DNA of 64,000 nucleotides from Nocardia salmonicida NBRC 13393 (GTDB lineage Bacteria; Actinomycetota; Actinomycetes; Mycobacteriales; Mycobacteriaceae): positions 1 through 64,000 of the forward strand of contig NZ_BDBR01000036.1 of NCBI RefSeq assembly GCF_001613085.1. The letters run 5' to 3'. The position numbers were made by a program, and so were the translations under genes. Of the stretch, positions 25,961 to 35,264 are shown one piece after another (positions within the stretch are counted from its first letter, which is position 1; each line of letters begins with the position of its first letter). The notes beneath the pieces were generated by a model that saw only the letters and a program-made list of their open reading frames with translations, was not told where the DNA came from and did not search any database.

Positions 25961-26029
25961 GTGTGCGATGCAGGCCGGGCGTCATTCCACGGCGCGCCCT
26001 GTACGCAGACAGGTAGCTTGAGGAATTGA
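25961..26029 (+). CDS. Possible 22-residue leader peptide coupled to pks13
   Basis: GTG 25961 is preceded at good distance by AAGGAGGTGA (25945-25954), a full match to the anti-Shine-Dalgarno. The frame VCDAGRASFHGAPCTQTGSL-RN ends in TGA at 26027-26029, whose last base is the A of the pks13 ATG. The sequence TGACGCCCGG (25952-25961) can pair with CCGGGCGTCA (25975-25984), placing the ribosome site and start at the base of a hairpin. Termination-reinitiation coupling, possibly regulatory, is inferred; no homologue is known to me. Confidence 0.4.
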   Translation: MCDAGRASFHGAPCTQTGSLRN

Positions 26030-29000
26030 TGGCTAACAACGAGGGCACGCCCACCCCGAACCCTGACGTCCCTGCCGAGACGAACGATCTCTCGGTGGCC
26101 GAGCTGCGTGAATGGCTGCGCCGCTGGGTCGCCGATGCGACCGGACAGTCTGTCGACGCGATCACCGTCGACCGGCCGATGGAGGAGTTCGGGCTCGCCT
26201 CGCGCGACGCCCTCGCCCTCGGTGGTGACATCGAGGACCTCACCGGTGTGGTGCTGACCCCGACGGTGGTCTACCAGCACCCGACGATCGCCTCGCTGGC
26301 CGAGGTCATCGTCAACGGTGAGCCGGAGCCGCCTGCCGAGGACTCCTCGGAGTACACGGCCGCGTTCGCGCCTTCGGAGGCGCACGATGTCGCGGTGGTC
26401 GGCCTGTCCACGCGTCTGCCGGGTGCGGGTACCACGCCCGAGTCGACCTGGGAGTTCATCATCGGGCGCGGTGACGCGATCCGTGAGCTGCCCGAAGGTC
26501 GCTGGTCGGAGTTCCTGACCGATCCGTCCGTGGCCAAGACCATCGACCAGGCCAACACCCTCGGCGGCTACCTGGAACAGGACGTCATCAAGGGTTTCGA
26601 CGCCGAATTCTTCGCGATGTCGCCGATCGAGGTCGAGCAGGTCGACCCGCAGCAGCGGCTGATGATGGAGCTCACCTGGGAGGCGCTCGAACACGCGCGC
26701 ATCCCGGCGAGTGACCTCAAGGGCGGGCAGGTCGGCGTGTTCGTCGGCTCGTCCACCAACGATTTCCAGATGATCGCCTCGCTCGGCCTCGGCGACACCG
26801 ATCCCGACGCGCCTGCCTCGTCCCGGGGATACGCGCTGCTCGGCGGCTCGACCGGCATCATCGCCAACCGCGTCTCCTACTTCTACGACTTCCGCGGCCC
26901 GTCGGTCACCGTCGACACCGCCTGCTCGTCGACCATCGTGGCCGTGCACCAGGCCGTGCGCGCGCTGCGTACCGGCGAGGCCGACGTGGCGCTCGCCGGC
27001 GGCGTGAACATGATCCTGGCCCCGGTCATCACCCTCGGGTTCGACCAGAACGGCGCCGTCGCCAAGGACGGGCACATCAAGGCGTTCTCCTCCGATGCCG
27101 ACGGCATGGTTCGCTCCGAGGGCGCGGGCATGATCGTGCTCAAGCGCCTGGCCGACGCCGAGCGCGACGGCGACAACATCATGGGCGTCATCAAGGGTTC
27201 CGCGGTGAACTCCGACGGCCGTTCCAACGGTCTGTTCGCGCCGAACCCCGACGCACAGGCCGACGTGCTGCGCGCCGCCTACCGCGACGCGGGCATCGTT
27301 CCCAACACCGTCGATTACATCGAGGCGCACGGCACCGGCACTCCGATCGGTGACCCGATCGAAGCCGAGGCGCTGGCCCGCGTGATCGGCCGTGGCCGCG
27401 ATGCCGACAAGCCCGCCCTGCTCGGTTCGGCCAAGACCAACTTCGGTCATCTCGAATCCGGCGCTGGCGCGGCGAGCCTCGCGAAGGTGCTGATGTCGTT
27501 CCAGCACAACGTGATTCCGCCGAGCATCAACTACGCGGGCCCGAGCCCGTACATCCCGTTCGAGCAGGCCAATCTCAAGGTCGTCGACGAGGCCACCGAG
27601 TACCCGCGCTACAGCGGCGTCGCGACCGTCGGCATCTCCGGCTTCGGTTTCGGTGGCACCAACGCGCACGTGGTGCTGCAGGAGTATGTGCCCACGGCCC
27701 CGGTCGTCGAGGACGTGACGGCTGAGCAGGTCGCCGCCGAGAAGATCGAGGGCGAGGAGACCACCGATGTGGTCGCCGAGGCCATCGCGATCACCGAGGC
27801 CGCTGTCGAGCCGGTGGAGCCGGTCGTCGAATGGGACGGCGAGCGCGACGAGCCGCTGCCCGTGGTCCTTGCCGTCTCGGCCTACCTGCCCTCGCGCCGC
27901 AAGCGCGCCGCCACCGAGCTGGCCGACTGGCTCGAAGGCGCGGGCAAGGATGTGCCGCTGGCCGACGTCGCCCGCGCGCTGGCCAAGCGCAGCCACCAGC
28001 GTTCGCGCGGTGTGGTGGTGGCCAAGACTCGCGAAGAGGCCGTCACCGGCCTGCGCGCCATTGCCGAGGGCAAGCCGGGCGCCGGGGTGTTCACCGCCGA
28101 TTCGCCCGCGTCCAACGGGCCGATCTGGGTGTTCTCCGGTTTCGGCTCGCAGCACCGCAAGATGGCCAAGCAGCTCTACGGTGAGAACTCGATCTTCCGC
28201 AAGACGGTCGACGAGGTCGACGAGCTGGTGCAGGACGAGGCCGGTTACTCGATCCGCGAGATGTTCCTCGACGACGAGCAGGACTACGACGTCGGCACCT
28301 GCCAGGTCGGCATCTTCACCATCCAGCTCGGCCTCGCCGCGTTGTTGCGTGCCCACGGCGCGGAACCGGCCGCGGTGGTCGGGCATTCGATGGGTGAGGT
28401 GGCCGGCTCCTACATCGCCGGTGGCCTGTCGATCGAAGACGCGGTGCGCGTGATCTGCGCCCGTTCGCGCCTGATGGGCGAGGGCGAGCAGATGCTCACC
28501 GACGACGAAGTGCGCAATATGGCGCTGGTCGAACTCAGCGCCCACGATGTGGCGCTGCTGTTGCCGAAGTACCCCGACGTGGAGTGCGCGGTGTACGCCG
28601 CGCCGACCAACACCGTCATCGGCGGGCCCCGCGAGCAGGTCGAGCAGATCGTCGCCGAGGTCGAGGCGATGGGCAAGTTCGCCCGCATCCTGCCGACCCG
28701 CGGCGCCGGACACACCTCCCAGATGGACCCGCTGCTCGGCGAACTCGCCGCCGAACTGGCAGGCATCGAGCCGACCTCGCTGAAGACCGGCTTGTACTCC
28801 ACCGTGCACGAGGGCCTGTACTTCAGGCCCGGTTCCGACCCGATCCACGACGAGCCCTACTGGGTGAAGAACCTGCGCCACAGCGTGTGGTTCACCAACG
28901 CGGTGAAGGCCGCCGTCGACTCCGGGCACACCACGTTCCTCGAGCTGGCGCCCAATTCCGTTGCGCTGATGCAGGTTCTCGGCACCACCTTCGCGGCGGG

Positions 29001-31221
29001 CGTGCACGACGCGCAGCTCATCCCGACGCTCAAGCGCAAGGAAGACGAGTCCGCCGGTGTGATCGGCGCGCTCGCGCAGCTCTACGTCCACGGCCACGCC
29101 GTGAACCTGAGTTCGCTGCTGCCCGAAGGTGATTACGCCGACGTGCCGCGAACCGCGTTCGTGCGCAAGCCGTACTGGCCCAAGGTCTCGATGTCCTCGG
29201 GCGGCGGCAACACCCGGGTGCCGGGTGCGCACGTCGCCATGCCGGACGGCCGTCACGCCTGGGAGATCCAGGCTTCTTCGGTGAGCGACCTGGCCGCGCT
29301 GGTGCAAGCCGCTGCCGCACAGGTTCTTTCCGATGCCGCGGTCTCGGTCTCACATCCGCATGCCGCGCTGCCCACCGCGGGCACGCTGACAACCACGTTG
29401 ACTCCGCACCTCGGTGGCGCGTCGGTCCAGGTGCACGCCAAGTCCGCGGCCGGGTTCACCCTGCTGTTCGACGCGGTCGTCACCTCCGGCGCCGCGCTCC
29501 CCGAACCCGTTGCCGCCGTGGCGGTTCCGGCCGAGGAAGCCGCACCGACCGCCGCCGAGATCGCCATCGCCACCGGCGACCGCTGGAGCCCCGACAGTGG
29601 CGAGACCATCGAGCAGCGGCTGTGCGTCATCGTCGCCGAATCCATGGGCTACGCCGTCGAGGACCTCCCGATGGAGATCCCGCTGATGGAACTCGGCCTC
29701 GATTCGCTGATGGCGATGCGCATCAAGAACCGCGTCGAATACGAATTCGACATCCCGCAGCTGCAGATCTCGGCCGTGCGCGACGCCAGCCTCAACGAGG
29801 TGTCGAAGGTGCTGCGCTACGCGATCGAGCATCGCGACGAGGTCGCGGCGATGGCGGAGAAGCAGGCTGCCGCCAAGGCCGCCGGTGAAGATGTCGAGCT
29901 GGGTGTCGACGCCAACTTCGTCGAGGCGGCTCGGGCCGCGATCGCCGCGGGTGAGGATCCGCTGGCGGTGGCGAAGAAGGCCGGTGCCTCGGAAGCCGCT
30001 GCTGTCGAACCGGTTTCGGAAGCCGCCGCTGACGTCGCCGCTGAGGCAGGTGGCGTAGCTGAAGCGGTCGCGGAGCAGGCTCCCGCCGAATCGGCCGTTG
30101 TCGACATCGACTACTTCGCCGACGCGAGCGCAGACGAGGACAACGTTCCTCCACGTGACGCTGCCGAGCGTCTCGCCTACGCCACGTGGGCAGTTGTCAC
30201 TGGCACCTCACCCGGCGGCGTCTACAACACCCTGCCGATCCTCGAAGAAGAGGTCGCCGAGAAGATGGCGGCCCGCCTCACCGAGCGGGTCAAGGCAGAG
30301 GTCACCGTCGACGATGTGCTCGATTGCGAGTCGATCGAGCAGCTCGCCGAGATCGTGCGCAATCTGCAGGACAGTGGCGCCGATGTCGACGGCTTTGTGC
30401 GCCCGCTGCGTGCGCGTACCGAGGGCTCGGACGCCGTCCCGGTTTTCGTGTTCCATCCGTCGGGTGGCAACACCCTCGTGTACGAACCGCTGCTGAAGCG
30501 CCTCGCCTCGGATACCCCGATGTACGGATTCGAGCGGGTCGAGGGTGATATCGAAGAACGCGCCCGTCAGTACCTGCCGGAACTGCGCAAGCTGCAGGGC
30601 AACGGCCCGTACGTGCTGTACGGCTGGTCGCTCGGTGCGGTGCTGTCGCTGCAGGTCGCTCAGCTCCTTCGCGAAGAAGGCGCAGATGTGCGCGTTGTCG
30701 GTCTGATCGACCTGGCGCTCCCGGTCAAGGGCGAGGACAACAGCCCCGAGGAGCGGGTTCGTCGCATTCAGCGCTACCAGCAGTTCGCCAAGACCACCTA
30801 CGGCGTCGAGGGCGAATTGCCCGACGAGCAGCTGCAGGAACTCGCCCAGGCCAACGACGAGGAGCAGTACGACATCGTCGCCAGCCTGGTGAAGCTGACC
30901 GGCGCGAAGATCCCCGGCGGTGTGCTCGAACACCAGCGCACCTCGTGGATCGAGAGCCGCCATCTCGCCAAGGCGAAGCCGACCCAGTACGACGGTGACG
31001 CCGTGCTCTACCTGGCCGATCGTTACCACGATGGCATGATCCAGCTCGAGCCGCGCTTCGCGGACCGCAAGCCCAACGGTGGCTGGGATGAGTACATCCC
31101 GAACCTGGAGGTCATCCACATTCCGGGCGACCACCTACAGATTGTCGACGAACCGCGGATCGGCCAGATCGGTGCCGACCTCGCCGCCAAGCTGGCCGCG
31201 ATTTCCGCAAAGGGAGAGTAA
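26029..31221 (+). CDS. pks13: Polyketide synthase Pks13 (mycolic acid condensase)
   Basis: Condenses the FadD32-activated meromycolate with a carboxylated fatty acyl chain to the alpha-alkyl beta-ketoacyl precursor of mycolic acids; cytosolic. It has 1730 residues with the Pks13 order ACP-KS-AT-ACP-TE. The N-terminal ACP (about 20-95) has its phosphopantetheine Ser in FGLASRDAL (Ser58). The KS has Cys299 in DTACSS plus the His motifs EAHGTGT and NFGHLE. The AT has GHSMGE with Ser787. The second ACP has Ser1226 in GLDSLMA. The thioesterase has GWSLG with Ser1534 and a late GDHLQIV His. GAGGAA precedes ATG 26029; a short coupled frame ends on the start codon. Confidence 0.96.
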   Translation: MANNEGTPTPNPDVPAETNDLSVAELREWLRRWVADATGQSVDAITVDRPMEEFGLASRDALALGGDIEDLTGVVLTPTVVYQHPTIASLAEVIVNGEPEPPAEDSSEYTAAFAPSEAHDVAVVGLSTRLPGAGTTPESTWEFIIGRGDAIRELPEGRWSEFLTDPSVAKTIDQANTLGGYLEQDVIKGFDAEFFAMSPIEVEQVDPQQRLMMELTWEALEHARIPASDLKGGQVGVFVGSSTNDFQMIASLGLGDTDPDAPASSRGYALLGGSTGIIANRVSYFYDFRGPSVTVDTACSSTIVAVHQAVRALRTGEADVALAGGVNMILAPVITLGFDQNGAVAKDGHIKAFSSDADGMVRSEGAGMIVLKRLADAERDGDNIMGVIKGSAVNSDGRSNGLFAPNPDAQADVLRAAYRDAGIVPNTVDYIEAHGTGTPIGDPIEAEALARVIGRGRDADKPALLGSAKTNFGHLESGAGAASLAKVLMSFQHNVIPPSINYAGPSPYIPFEQANLKVVDEATEYPRYSGVATVGISGFGFGGTNAHVVLQEYVPTAPVVEDVTAEQVAAEKIEGEETTDVVAEAIAITEAAVEPVEPVVEWDGERDEPLPVVLAVSAYLPSRRKRAATELADWLEGAGKDVPLADVARALAKRSHQRSRGVVVAKTREEAVTGLRAIAEGKPGAGVFTADSPASNGPIWVFSGFGSQHRKMAKQLYGENSIFRKTVDEVDELVQDEAGYSIREMFLDDEQDYDVGTCQVGIFTIQLGLAALLRAHGAEPAAVVGHSMGEVAGSYIAGGLSIEDAVRVICARSRLMGEGEQMLTDDEVRNMALVELSAHDVALLLPKYPDVECAVYAAPTNTVIGGPREQVEQIVAEVEAMGKFARILPTRGAGHTSQMDPLLGELAAELAGIEPTSLKTGLYSTVHEGLYFRPGSDPIHDEPYWVKNLRHSVWFTNAVKAAVDSGHTTFLELAPNSVALMQVLGTTFAAGVHDAQLIPTLKRKEDESAGVIGALAQLYVHGHAVNLSSLLPEGDYADVPRTAFVRKPYWPKVSMSSGGGNTRVPGAHVAMPDGRHAWEIQASSVSDLAALVQAAAAQVLSDAAVSVSHPHAALPTAGTLTTTLTPHLGGASVQVHAKSAAGFTLLFDAVVTSGAALPEPVAAVAVPAEEAAPTAAEIAIATGDRWSPDSGETIEQRLCVIVAESMGYAVEDLPMEIPLMELGLDSLMAMRIKNRVEYEFDIPQLQISAVRDASLNEVSKVLRYAIEHRDEVAAMAEKQAAAKAAGEDVELGVDANFVEAARAAIAAGEDPLAVAKKAGASEAAAVEPVSEAAADVAAEAGGVAEAVAEQAPAESAVVDIDYFADASADEDNVPPRDAAERLAYATWAVVTGTSPGGVYNTLPILEEEVAEKMAARLTERVKAEVTVDDVLDCESIEQLAEIVRNLQDSGADVDGFVRPLRARTEGSDAVPVFVFHPSGGNTLVYEPLLKRLASDTPMYGFERVEGDIEERARQYLPELRKLQGNGPYVLYGWSLGAVLSLQVAQLLREEGADVRVVGLIDLALPVKGEDNSPEERVRRIQRYQQFAKTTYGVEGELPDEQLQELAQANDEEQYDIVASLVKLTGAKIPGGVLEHQRTSWIESRHLAKAKPTQYDGDAVLYLADRYHDGMIQLEPRFADRKPNGGWDEYIPNLEVIHIPGDHLQIVDEPRIGQIGADLAAKLAAISAKGE

Positions 31222-31225
31222 GTAA

Positions 31226-32770
31226 GTGAGCACGACCGCCGAAAAGCTTGCCGATCTGCACGAGCGGCTCGAGCTCGCCAAAGAGCCCGCGGGCGCGAAG
31301 GGCATCGCGAAGCGGGCGCACAAGGGCATTCCCAGTGCCCGCGACCGGATCAACCAGCTGCTCGATCCCGGCACCTTCGTCGAGATCGGCGCGCTGGTGC
31401 GCAAGCCCGGCGACGCGACCGCTCTCTACGGTGACGGTGTCGTAGTGGGCCACGGCAAGGTCGAGGGCCGCCCGGTGGCGGTGTTCTCCCATGATCAGAC
31501 CGTCTACGGCGGTTCGGTCGGTGAGGCGTTCGGTCGCAAGCTGTGCGGCTTGATGCAGTACGCCTCCAAGGTCGGCATTCCGCTGGTCGGCATCAACGAT
31601 TCCGGTGGCGCGCGCGTGCAGGAGGCGATCAGCTCGCTGGCCTGGTACGCCTGGATGGCGACCAACCTCGAGCCGCTGTCCGGCATGGTGCCGCTGGTCT
31701 CGGTGATCCTCGGCAACTGCGCCGGTGGCGCGGTGTACGAGCCGATCTGCACCGATGTGGTGGTCGCGACCGAGTCCGCGCACATGTTCGTCACCGGCCC
31801 GAAGATCATCAAAGAAGTCACCGGCGAGGACGTGAGCCTCGAGGAGCTCGGCGGCGCGCGCACGCAGGCCCAGTACGGCAACATCCACCACGTCGCCAAG
31901 GACGAGGAGGCGGCCTTCACCTGGGTGCGCGAGTACCTGGGTTATATGCCGAGCAGCTGCCAGGAACTGCCGCCGGTGGTGAACCCCGGTCTCGAGCCGG
32001 AGATCACCGACTCCGACCGCGAGCTGAATACGTTCATGCCCGACTCCGACAACGCGGGCTACGACATGTACGACATCCTGCTGCGCATCTTCGACGACGG
32101 TGAGTTCAAGGAGATCAGCGCCGACACCGGCCAGAACATCATCACCGGTTACGCCCGCATCGACGGCCGCACCGTCGGTGTCGTCGCCAACCAGCCGATG
32201 TCGGCGGCAGGCGCGCTCGACGCCCGCGCCTCCGACAAGGCCTCGCACTTCGTGCGCCTGTGCGACGCTTTCGAGATCCCGCTGGTCTTCGTCGTCGACA
32301 CCCCCGGCTTCCTCCCCGGTGTGGAACAGGAGAAGGTCGGCGTCATCAAGCGCGGCGGCCGCTTCCTGTTCTCCTACGTCGAAGCCTCGGTCCCCAAGAT
32401 CACCCTGGTGGTCCGCAAGTCCTACGGCGGCGGTTACGCGGTGATGGGCTCCAAGCAGCTCGGCGCCGACATCAACCTCGCCTGGCCGACGGCCCGCATC
32501 GCGGTCATGGGCGCCGAGGGCGCCGTCAGCCTCCTCGGCGCAGCCCAGATCGCCGCCGCCCCCGAAGACCAGCGCGCCGCCATCCGCCAGAACCTGATCG
32601 ATTTCTACAACGCCAACGTCGCCACCCCATGGGTGGCCGCCGAACGCGGCTTCATCGACGCCATCATCGAACCGGCCTCCACCCGCCTCGAACTGCGCCG
32701 AGCCCTGAAACTGCTCCAGGACAAGAAGATCCAGCGCAACCCGCGCAAGCACCACGTCCTGCCGCTGTAG
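31226..32770 (+). CDS. accD4: Acyl-CoA carboxylase beta subunit AccD4
   Basis: Carboxyltransferase subunit that makes the carboxylated acyl-CoA extender used by Pks13, acting with a biotin-carrying AccA subunit not in this window. It has 514 residues with the crotonase-like N- and C-lobes: GKVEGRPVAVFSHDQTVYGGSVGEAFG, GGARVQEAISSL, and the oxyanion-hole glycines NCAGGAVYEP and RKSYGGGYAVMGS. GTG 31226 follows pks13 by 4 bp with GGGAGAG upstream, so the two are one transcription unit. Equivalent to Rv3799c. Confidence 0.94.
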   Translation: MSTTAEKLADLHERLELAKEPAGAKGIAKRAHKGIPSARDRINQLLDPGTFVEIGALVRKPGDATALYGDGVVVGHGKVEGRPVAVFSHDQTVYGGSVGEAFGRKLCGLMQYASKVGIPLVGINDSGGARVQEAISSLAWYAWMATNLEPLSGMVPLVSVILGNCAGGAVYEPICTDVVVATESAHMFVTGPKIIKEVTGEDVSLEELGGARTQAQYGNIHHVAKDEEAAFTWVREYLGYMPSSCQELPPVVNPGLEPEITDSDRELNTFMPDSDNAGYDMYDILLRIFDDGEFKEISADTGQNIITGYARIDGRTVGVVANQPMSAAGALDARASDKASHFVRLCDAFEIPLVFVVDTPGFLPGVEQEKVGVIKRGGRFLFSYVEASVPKITLVVRKSYGGGYAVMGSKQLGADINLAWPTARIAVMGAEGAVSLLGAAQIAAAPEDQRAAIRQNLIDFYNANVATPWVAAERGFIDAIIEPASTRLELRRALKLLQDKKIQRNPRKHHVLPL

Positions 32771-32778
32771 ATCGAACC

Positions 32779-32820
32779 CGAACGGGCCGCCACGGAAAAC
32801 TCTCCGAGGCGGCCCGTTCG
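32779..32820. terminator. Bidirectional terminator between accD4 and Uma2-type gene
   Basis: CGAACGGGCCGCC (32779-32791) pairs perfectly with GGCGGCCCGTTCG (32808-32820) around a 16-nt loop. It lies between two convergent genes and can serve both. Confidence 0.75.
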
Positions 32821-32831
32821 TTCAGTCTGGA

Positions 32832-33392
32832 TCAGATTTTCCCGAGGTCGATCTCCACGGGAAAGGGAGCCGAGACATCGACCGCTCCTGTGAACATGTC
32901 GCCGGTCCGGTATGACCCGGTCGCCGGGTCGAGAATGTAGGTATAGATCAGTGGGACACCGTTGGCCGCCTGCTCGATCCGCCAGTAGAAGGCGATGCCC
33001 GCCTTCGCGTATTGGTCCACCTTGACGATCCGGTCGGTGGTCTCCGAGCCGGGCGAGACGACCTCGACGACCAACAGCACGTGTTCGGGCCGGGTCGGCG
33101 TCAGGTCGATCGTATCGGCGCGATAGACAACGACATCGGGTCGCCGATTGGTGAGCGGAACATCCTGGAGTCGGACGTCGAAGTCGGTGTCGGCATTCCA
33201 GTCCGGTCCGGCCGCGGCGTCGAGCGCGTTGGCAAGGATCCGAGCCAGCCGGTTATGCCGCTTGGACGCGCTGGGACTCACAACAACCATCCCGTCCACG
33301 ATCTCGATGCCCGCACACTGCTCCTCGGACCAGGTGTCGTACTCCGCAGCCGTGATCTGCTCGTGCATCCACGCGGGGGCGATGGCAGTCAT
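32832..33392 (-). CDS. Uma2 family (DUF820) PD-(D/E)XK nuclease-like protein
   Basis: Protein of 186 residues with the Uma2 fold. YEIVDG-like IEIVDGMVVVSPSAS comes first, then HNRLARILANALDA. The nuclease-type core is RRPDVVVYRADT (the Asp of PD) followed by HVLLVVEVVSPGS (the ExV/E element) and DRIVKVDQYAKAGIAFYWRIE (K-x-x-x-Y-A). ATG 33392 has GGAAGGAG 4 nt upstream; ATG 33410 in frame has no such site. Uma2 proteins are abundant in actinobacteria and cyanobacteria with no settled role. It is transcribed toward accD4 and shares the terminator. Confidence 0.85.
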   Translation of the reverse strand: MTAIAPAWMHEQITAAEYDTWSEEQCAGIEIVDGMVVVSPSASKRHNRLARILANALDAAAGPDWNADTDFDVRLQDVPLTNRRPDVVVYRADTIDLTPTRPEHVLLVVEVVSPGSETTDRIVKVDQYAKAGIAFYWRIEQAANGVPLIYTYILDPATGSYRTGDMFTGAVDVSAPFPVEIDLGKI

Positions 33393-33480
33393 GGCGCTCC
33401 TTCCGGACATCTTCGAGCGGTCGGCGAACCCGCTGGACCAAGTCTAATCGTGCGACTTGAAAGCTCGAAGGAATGACCCG

Positions 33481-33996
33481 TTACCGCCGGTAGTTCGGGT
33501 TCGGGTTGTACCCGGCGCCCGGGTGCGGTGCGGGCGGTTGGCTCTGGGGGTGTGGCGCGTAAGCGGGTGCGTTGTATCCGGGAGCTTGCTGCGGCCACTG
33601 GCCCTGGGGTTGCGGCGACCCGTACGGAGCGGGTGCGGCCTGCTGCCACTGGCCCTGTGGCAGTCCATGCGGGGTGCCGACGGGCGGGAAACCCTGCGGC
33701 GCGGTAGCGGCGCGGCGAGCCCGGCGCGAACGGAGATTGCTCCGCAGCCAGAACGCGGAGCCGATGCCCATCAGGGCGCCGCCGCCGATCAGCATCCACC
33801 CGGTGCGCTTGTTCTGGGCTTCTTGTTCGGCGGCGTCACGCTCCACCGACGAACCCTTACTGGTCGTCACGCAGATCTCGCGCGCCGACATTGCCTTGCC
33901 GTCGCAGTCGGCACCGCTGTTGAGCGTGACGATTCCGCCGAAAACGAGGAAGGCGCCGAACACTACGCCCAGCGCCGAGTAAAGAAGGTCTTTCAC
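33481..33996 (-). CDS. Two-helix membrane protein with Pro/Gln/Gly-rich C-terminus
   Basis: Protein of 171 residues. A first hydrophobic helix lies at about residues 4-24, a short extracytosolic loop with two Cys follows (DCDGKA, EICVTT, likely a disulfide), then a second helix at about 63-85 and an Arg-rich stretch. The last 70 residues are a Pro/Gln/Tyr/Gly-rich tail. GTG 33996 has GGGGGA 4-5 nt upstream and is preferred over TTG 34008. Family not recognised; low-complexity tails of this kind are common in actinobacterial membrane proteins. Confidence 0.65.
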   Translation of the reverse strand: MKDLLYSALGVVFGAFLVFGGIVTLNSGADCDGKAMSAREICVTTSKGSSVERDAAEQEAQNKRTGWMLIGGGALMGIGSAFWLRSNLRSRRARRAATAPQGFPPVGTPHGLPQGQWQQAAPAPYGSPQPQGQWPQQAPGYNAPAYAPHPQSQPPAPHPGAGYNPNPNYRR

Positions 33997-34084
33997 GTAT
34001 TCCCCCAAGAATTTTGAACAGTCGAAACACCGTACCGCGTGCGCTGCAACACCTTCACGATCGCATCGGCGACGACTCGATAGT

Positions 34085-34124
34085 CAAAAAACGGGCCGCC
34101 ACCGAGGAATTCGGTGGCGGCCCG
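34085..34124 (-). terminator. Terminator after cyclophilin gene
   Basis: CGGGCCGCCACCGA (34092-34105) pairs perfectly with TCGGTGGCGGCCCG (34111-34124). Read on the minus strand it is followed by a run of six T, a classical intrinsic terminator for the cyclophilin gene. Confidence 0.85.
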
Positions 34125-34142
34125 CCGCACTGCGTCGAGAAA

Positions 34143-34640
34143 TCAGGCGACAGAGGCGGATTCGATGATGACGTCGTCGACCGGGACGTCCTGGTGGGGG
34201 CCCGCGCTGCCGGTGGTGACGGCGGCGATCTTGTCGACTACCTCGAAGCCGTCGGTGACCTTGCCGAAGACGGCGTAGCCCCAGCCCTGGCCCTGGGGCG
34301 CGGAGTGGTTGAGGAAGGCGTTGTCGGAGATGTTGATGAAGAACTGCGCGGTGGCCGAGTGGGGGTCGTTGGTGCGGGCCATCGCGACGGTGTACTTGTC
34401 GTTCTTCAGGCCGTTGGTGGCCTCGTTCTGGATCGGCGCCTGAGTCGGCTTCTGCTTCAGGCCGGGCTCGAAGCCGCCGCCCTGCACCATGAAACCGGGG
34501 ATGACGCGATGGAACACGGTGCCGGCGTAATGGCCCGAGTTCACGTAGTTCACGAAGTTGGCGACCGTGTTCGGCGCGGCCTGGTCGTCCAACTCGAGCA
34601 CGATCGGTCCGTAATTGGTTTCGAGATTCACCTTGGTCAT
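34143..34640 (-). CDS. Peptidyl-prolyl cis-trans isomerase, cyclophilin type
   Basis: Cytosolic single-domain cyclophilin of 165 residues, catalysing proline isomerisation. Core motifs are FHRVIPGFMVQGGGF (active-site Arg and Phe), SATAQFFINISDN and GYAVFGKVTDGFEVVDKI, in the normal order and spacing. ATG 34640 is chosen because the conserved domain begins with TNYGPIVLELDD directly after it; a longer frame upstream has no similarity. No ribosome site is present, but TAGACT ends 7 nt before the ATG on this strand, as for other likely leaderless genes here. Followed by a strong terminator. Confidence 0.93.
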   Translation of the reverse strand: MTKVNLETNYGPIVLELDDQAAPNTVANFVNYVNSGHYAGTVFHRVIPGFMVQGGGFEPGLKQKPTQAPIQNEATNGLKNDKYTVAMARTNDPHSATAQFFINISDNAFLNHSAPQGQGWGYAVFGKVTDGFEVVDKIAAVTTGSAGPHQDVPVDDVIIESASVA

Positions 34641-34740
34641 GGAGTCGAGTCTAGGGCGAACCGCCGAGCGTTCTGGCAGGTGCTGCACGGTCGGAGTGCC
34701 GGGCCGAAAGCCTCGGGCGTAAATCTGCTGGTGATGAAGG

Positions 34741-35253
34741 TCAGCTCGCCAGCGCGGAGAGTTGGCCGGTGTCGCCGCCGAGCAAATGGCGGGCGCGTAC
34801 CAAATGATCCGCGGCGGCGATGATTCGGTCGTAGCGCGTGGTTGTGTCGGGGATGCCGTAGTGCTCGGCGAACCACCGCGCGGCTTCGGTCCATGAGTAC
34901 AGCGCGTAACCGTCACCGCTCATCGGCGCGGGGAAGCCGCCCGGCCCGCGATCGCCATTGACGAGTCGACGAACGCTTTCGTATGTGCGGCTGGTCCTGG
35001 CTGCGATCGTTTTCAGGGTCACCAGGTTCTCGGTGCGCACGCCCACGACGGCGAAACCGGCGGTCTCGACCTGGCCGACAGCACTGATAATGGCCGATGC
35101 CAGGGAGTCATCATCACGATGCAGGTGCAGTAGAGGGGTCGTGCGTGGGCCGAACTCGGGAGTTGAATCGTCGAGCCCCGCGTCGTAGAGCGCGTCGAGG
35201 TCGTCATCGGTTGGCGTGTGATCGAGTACCAGCGTGAATTCATGGCGACCCAT
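34741..35253 (-). CDS. Putative DNA-binding partner/antitoxin of the HicA-like gene
   Basis: Protein of 170 residues. Residues ~1-85 form an alpha/beta domain (EFTLVLDHTPTDDDLDALYDAG, then FAVVGVRTENLV). Residues ~88-115 read as a helix-turn-helix (LKTIAARTSRTYESVRRLVNG), followed by a beta hairpin-like GGFPAPMSGDGYALYSWTEAARWFAEH, as in excisionase or MerR-like DNA-binding folds. ATG 35253 has AAAGGA upstream and lies 11 bp after the small upstream gene, so the two are one operon. A role as repressor/antitoxin is inferred from the operon and the 35-bp palindrome before it; it is not a recognisable HicB. Confidence 0.6.
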   Translation of the reverse strand: MGRHEFTLVLDHTPTDDDLDALYDAGLDDSTPEFGPRTTPLLHLHRDDDSLASAIISAVGQVETAGFAVVGVRTENLVTLKTIAARTSRTYESVRRLVNGDRGPGGFPAPMSGDGYALYSWTEAARWFAEHYGIPDTTTRYDRIIAAADHLVRARHLLGGDTGQLSALAS

Positions 35254-35264
35254 GACGATTCCTT

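Noticed and set aside
23812..29307. An 1831-codon open frame on the minus strand
   Set aside because: It lies antisense to fadD32 and pks13, whose motifs are unambiguous; its His/Arg/Gly-rich product has no domain and reflects third-position GC bias.
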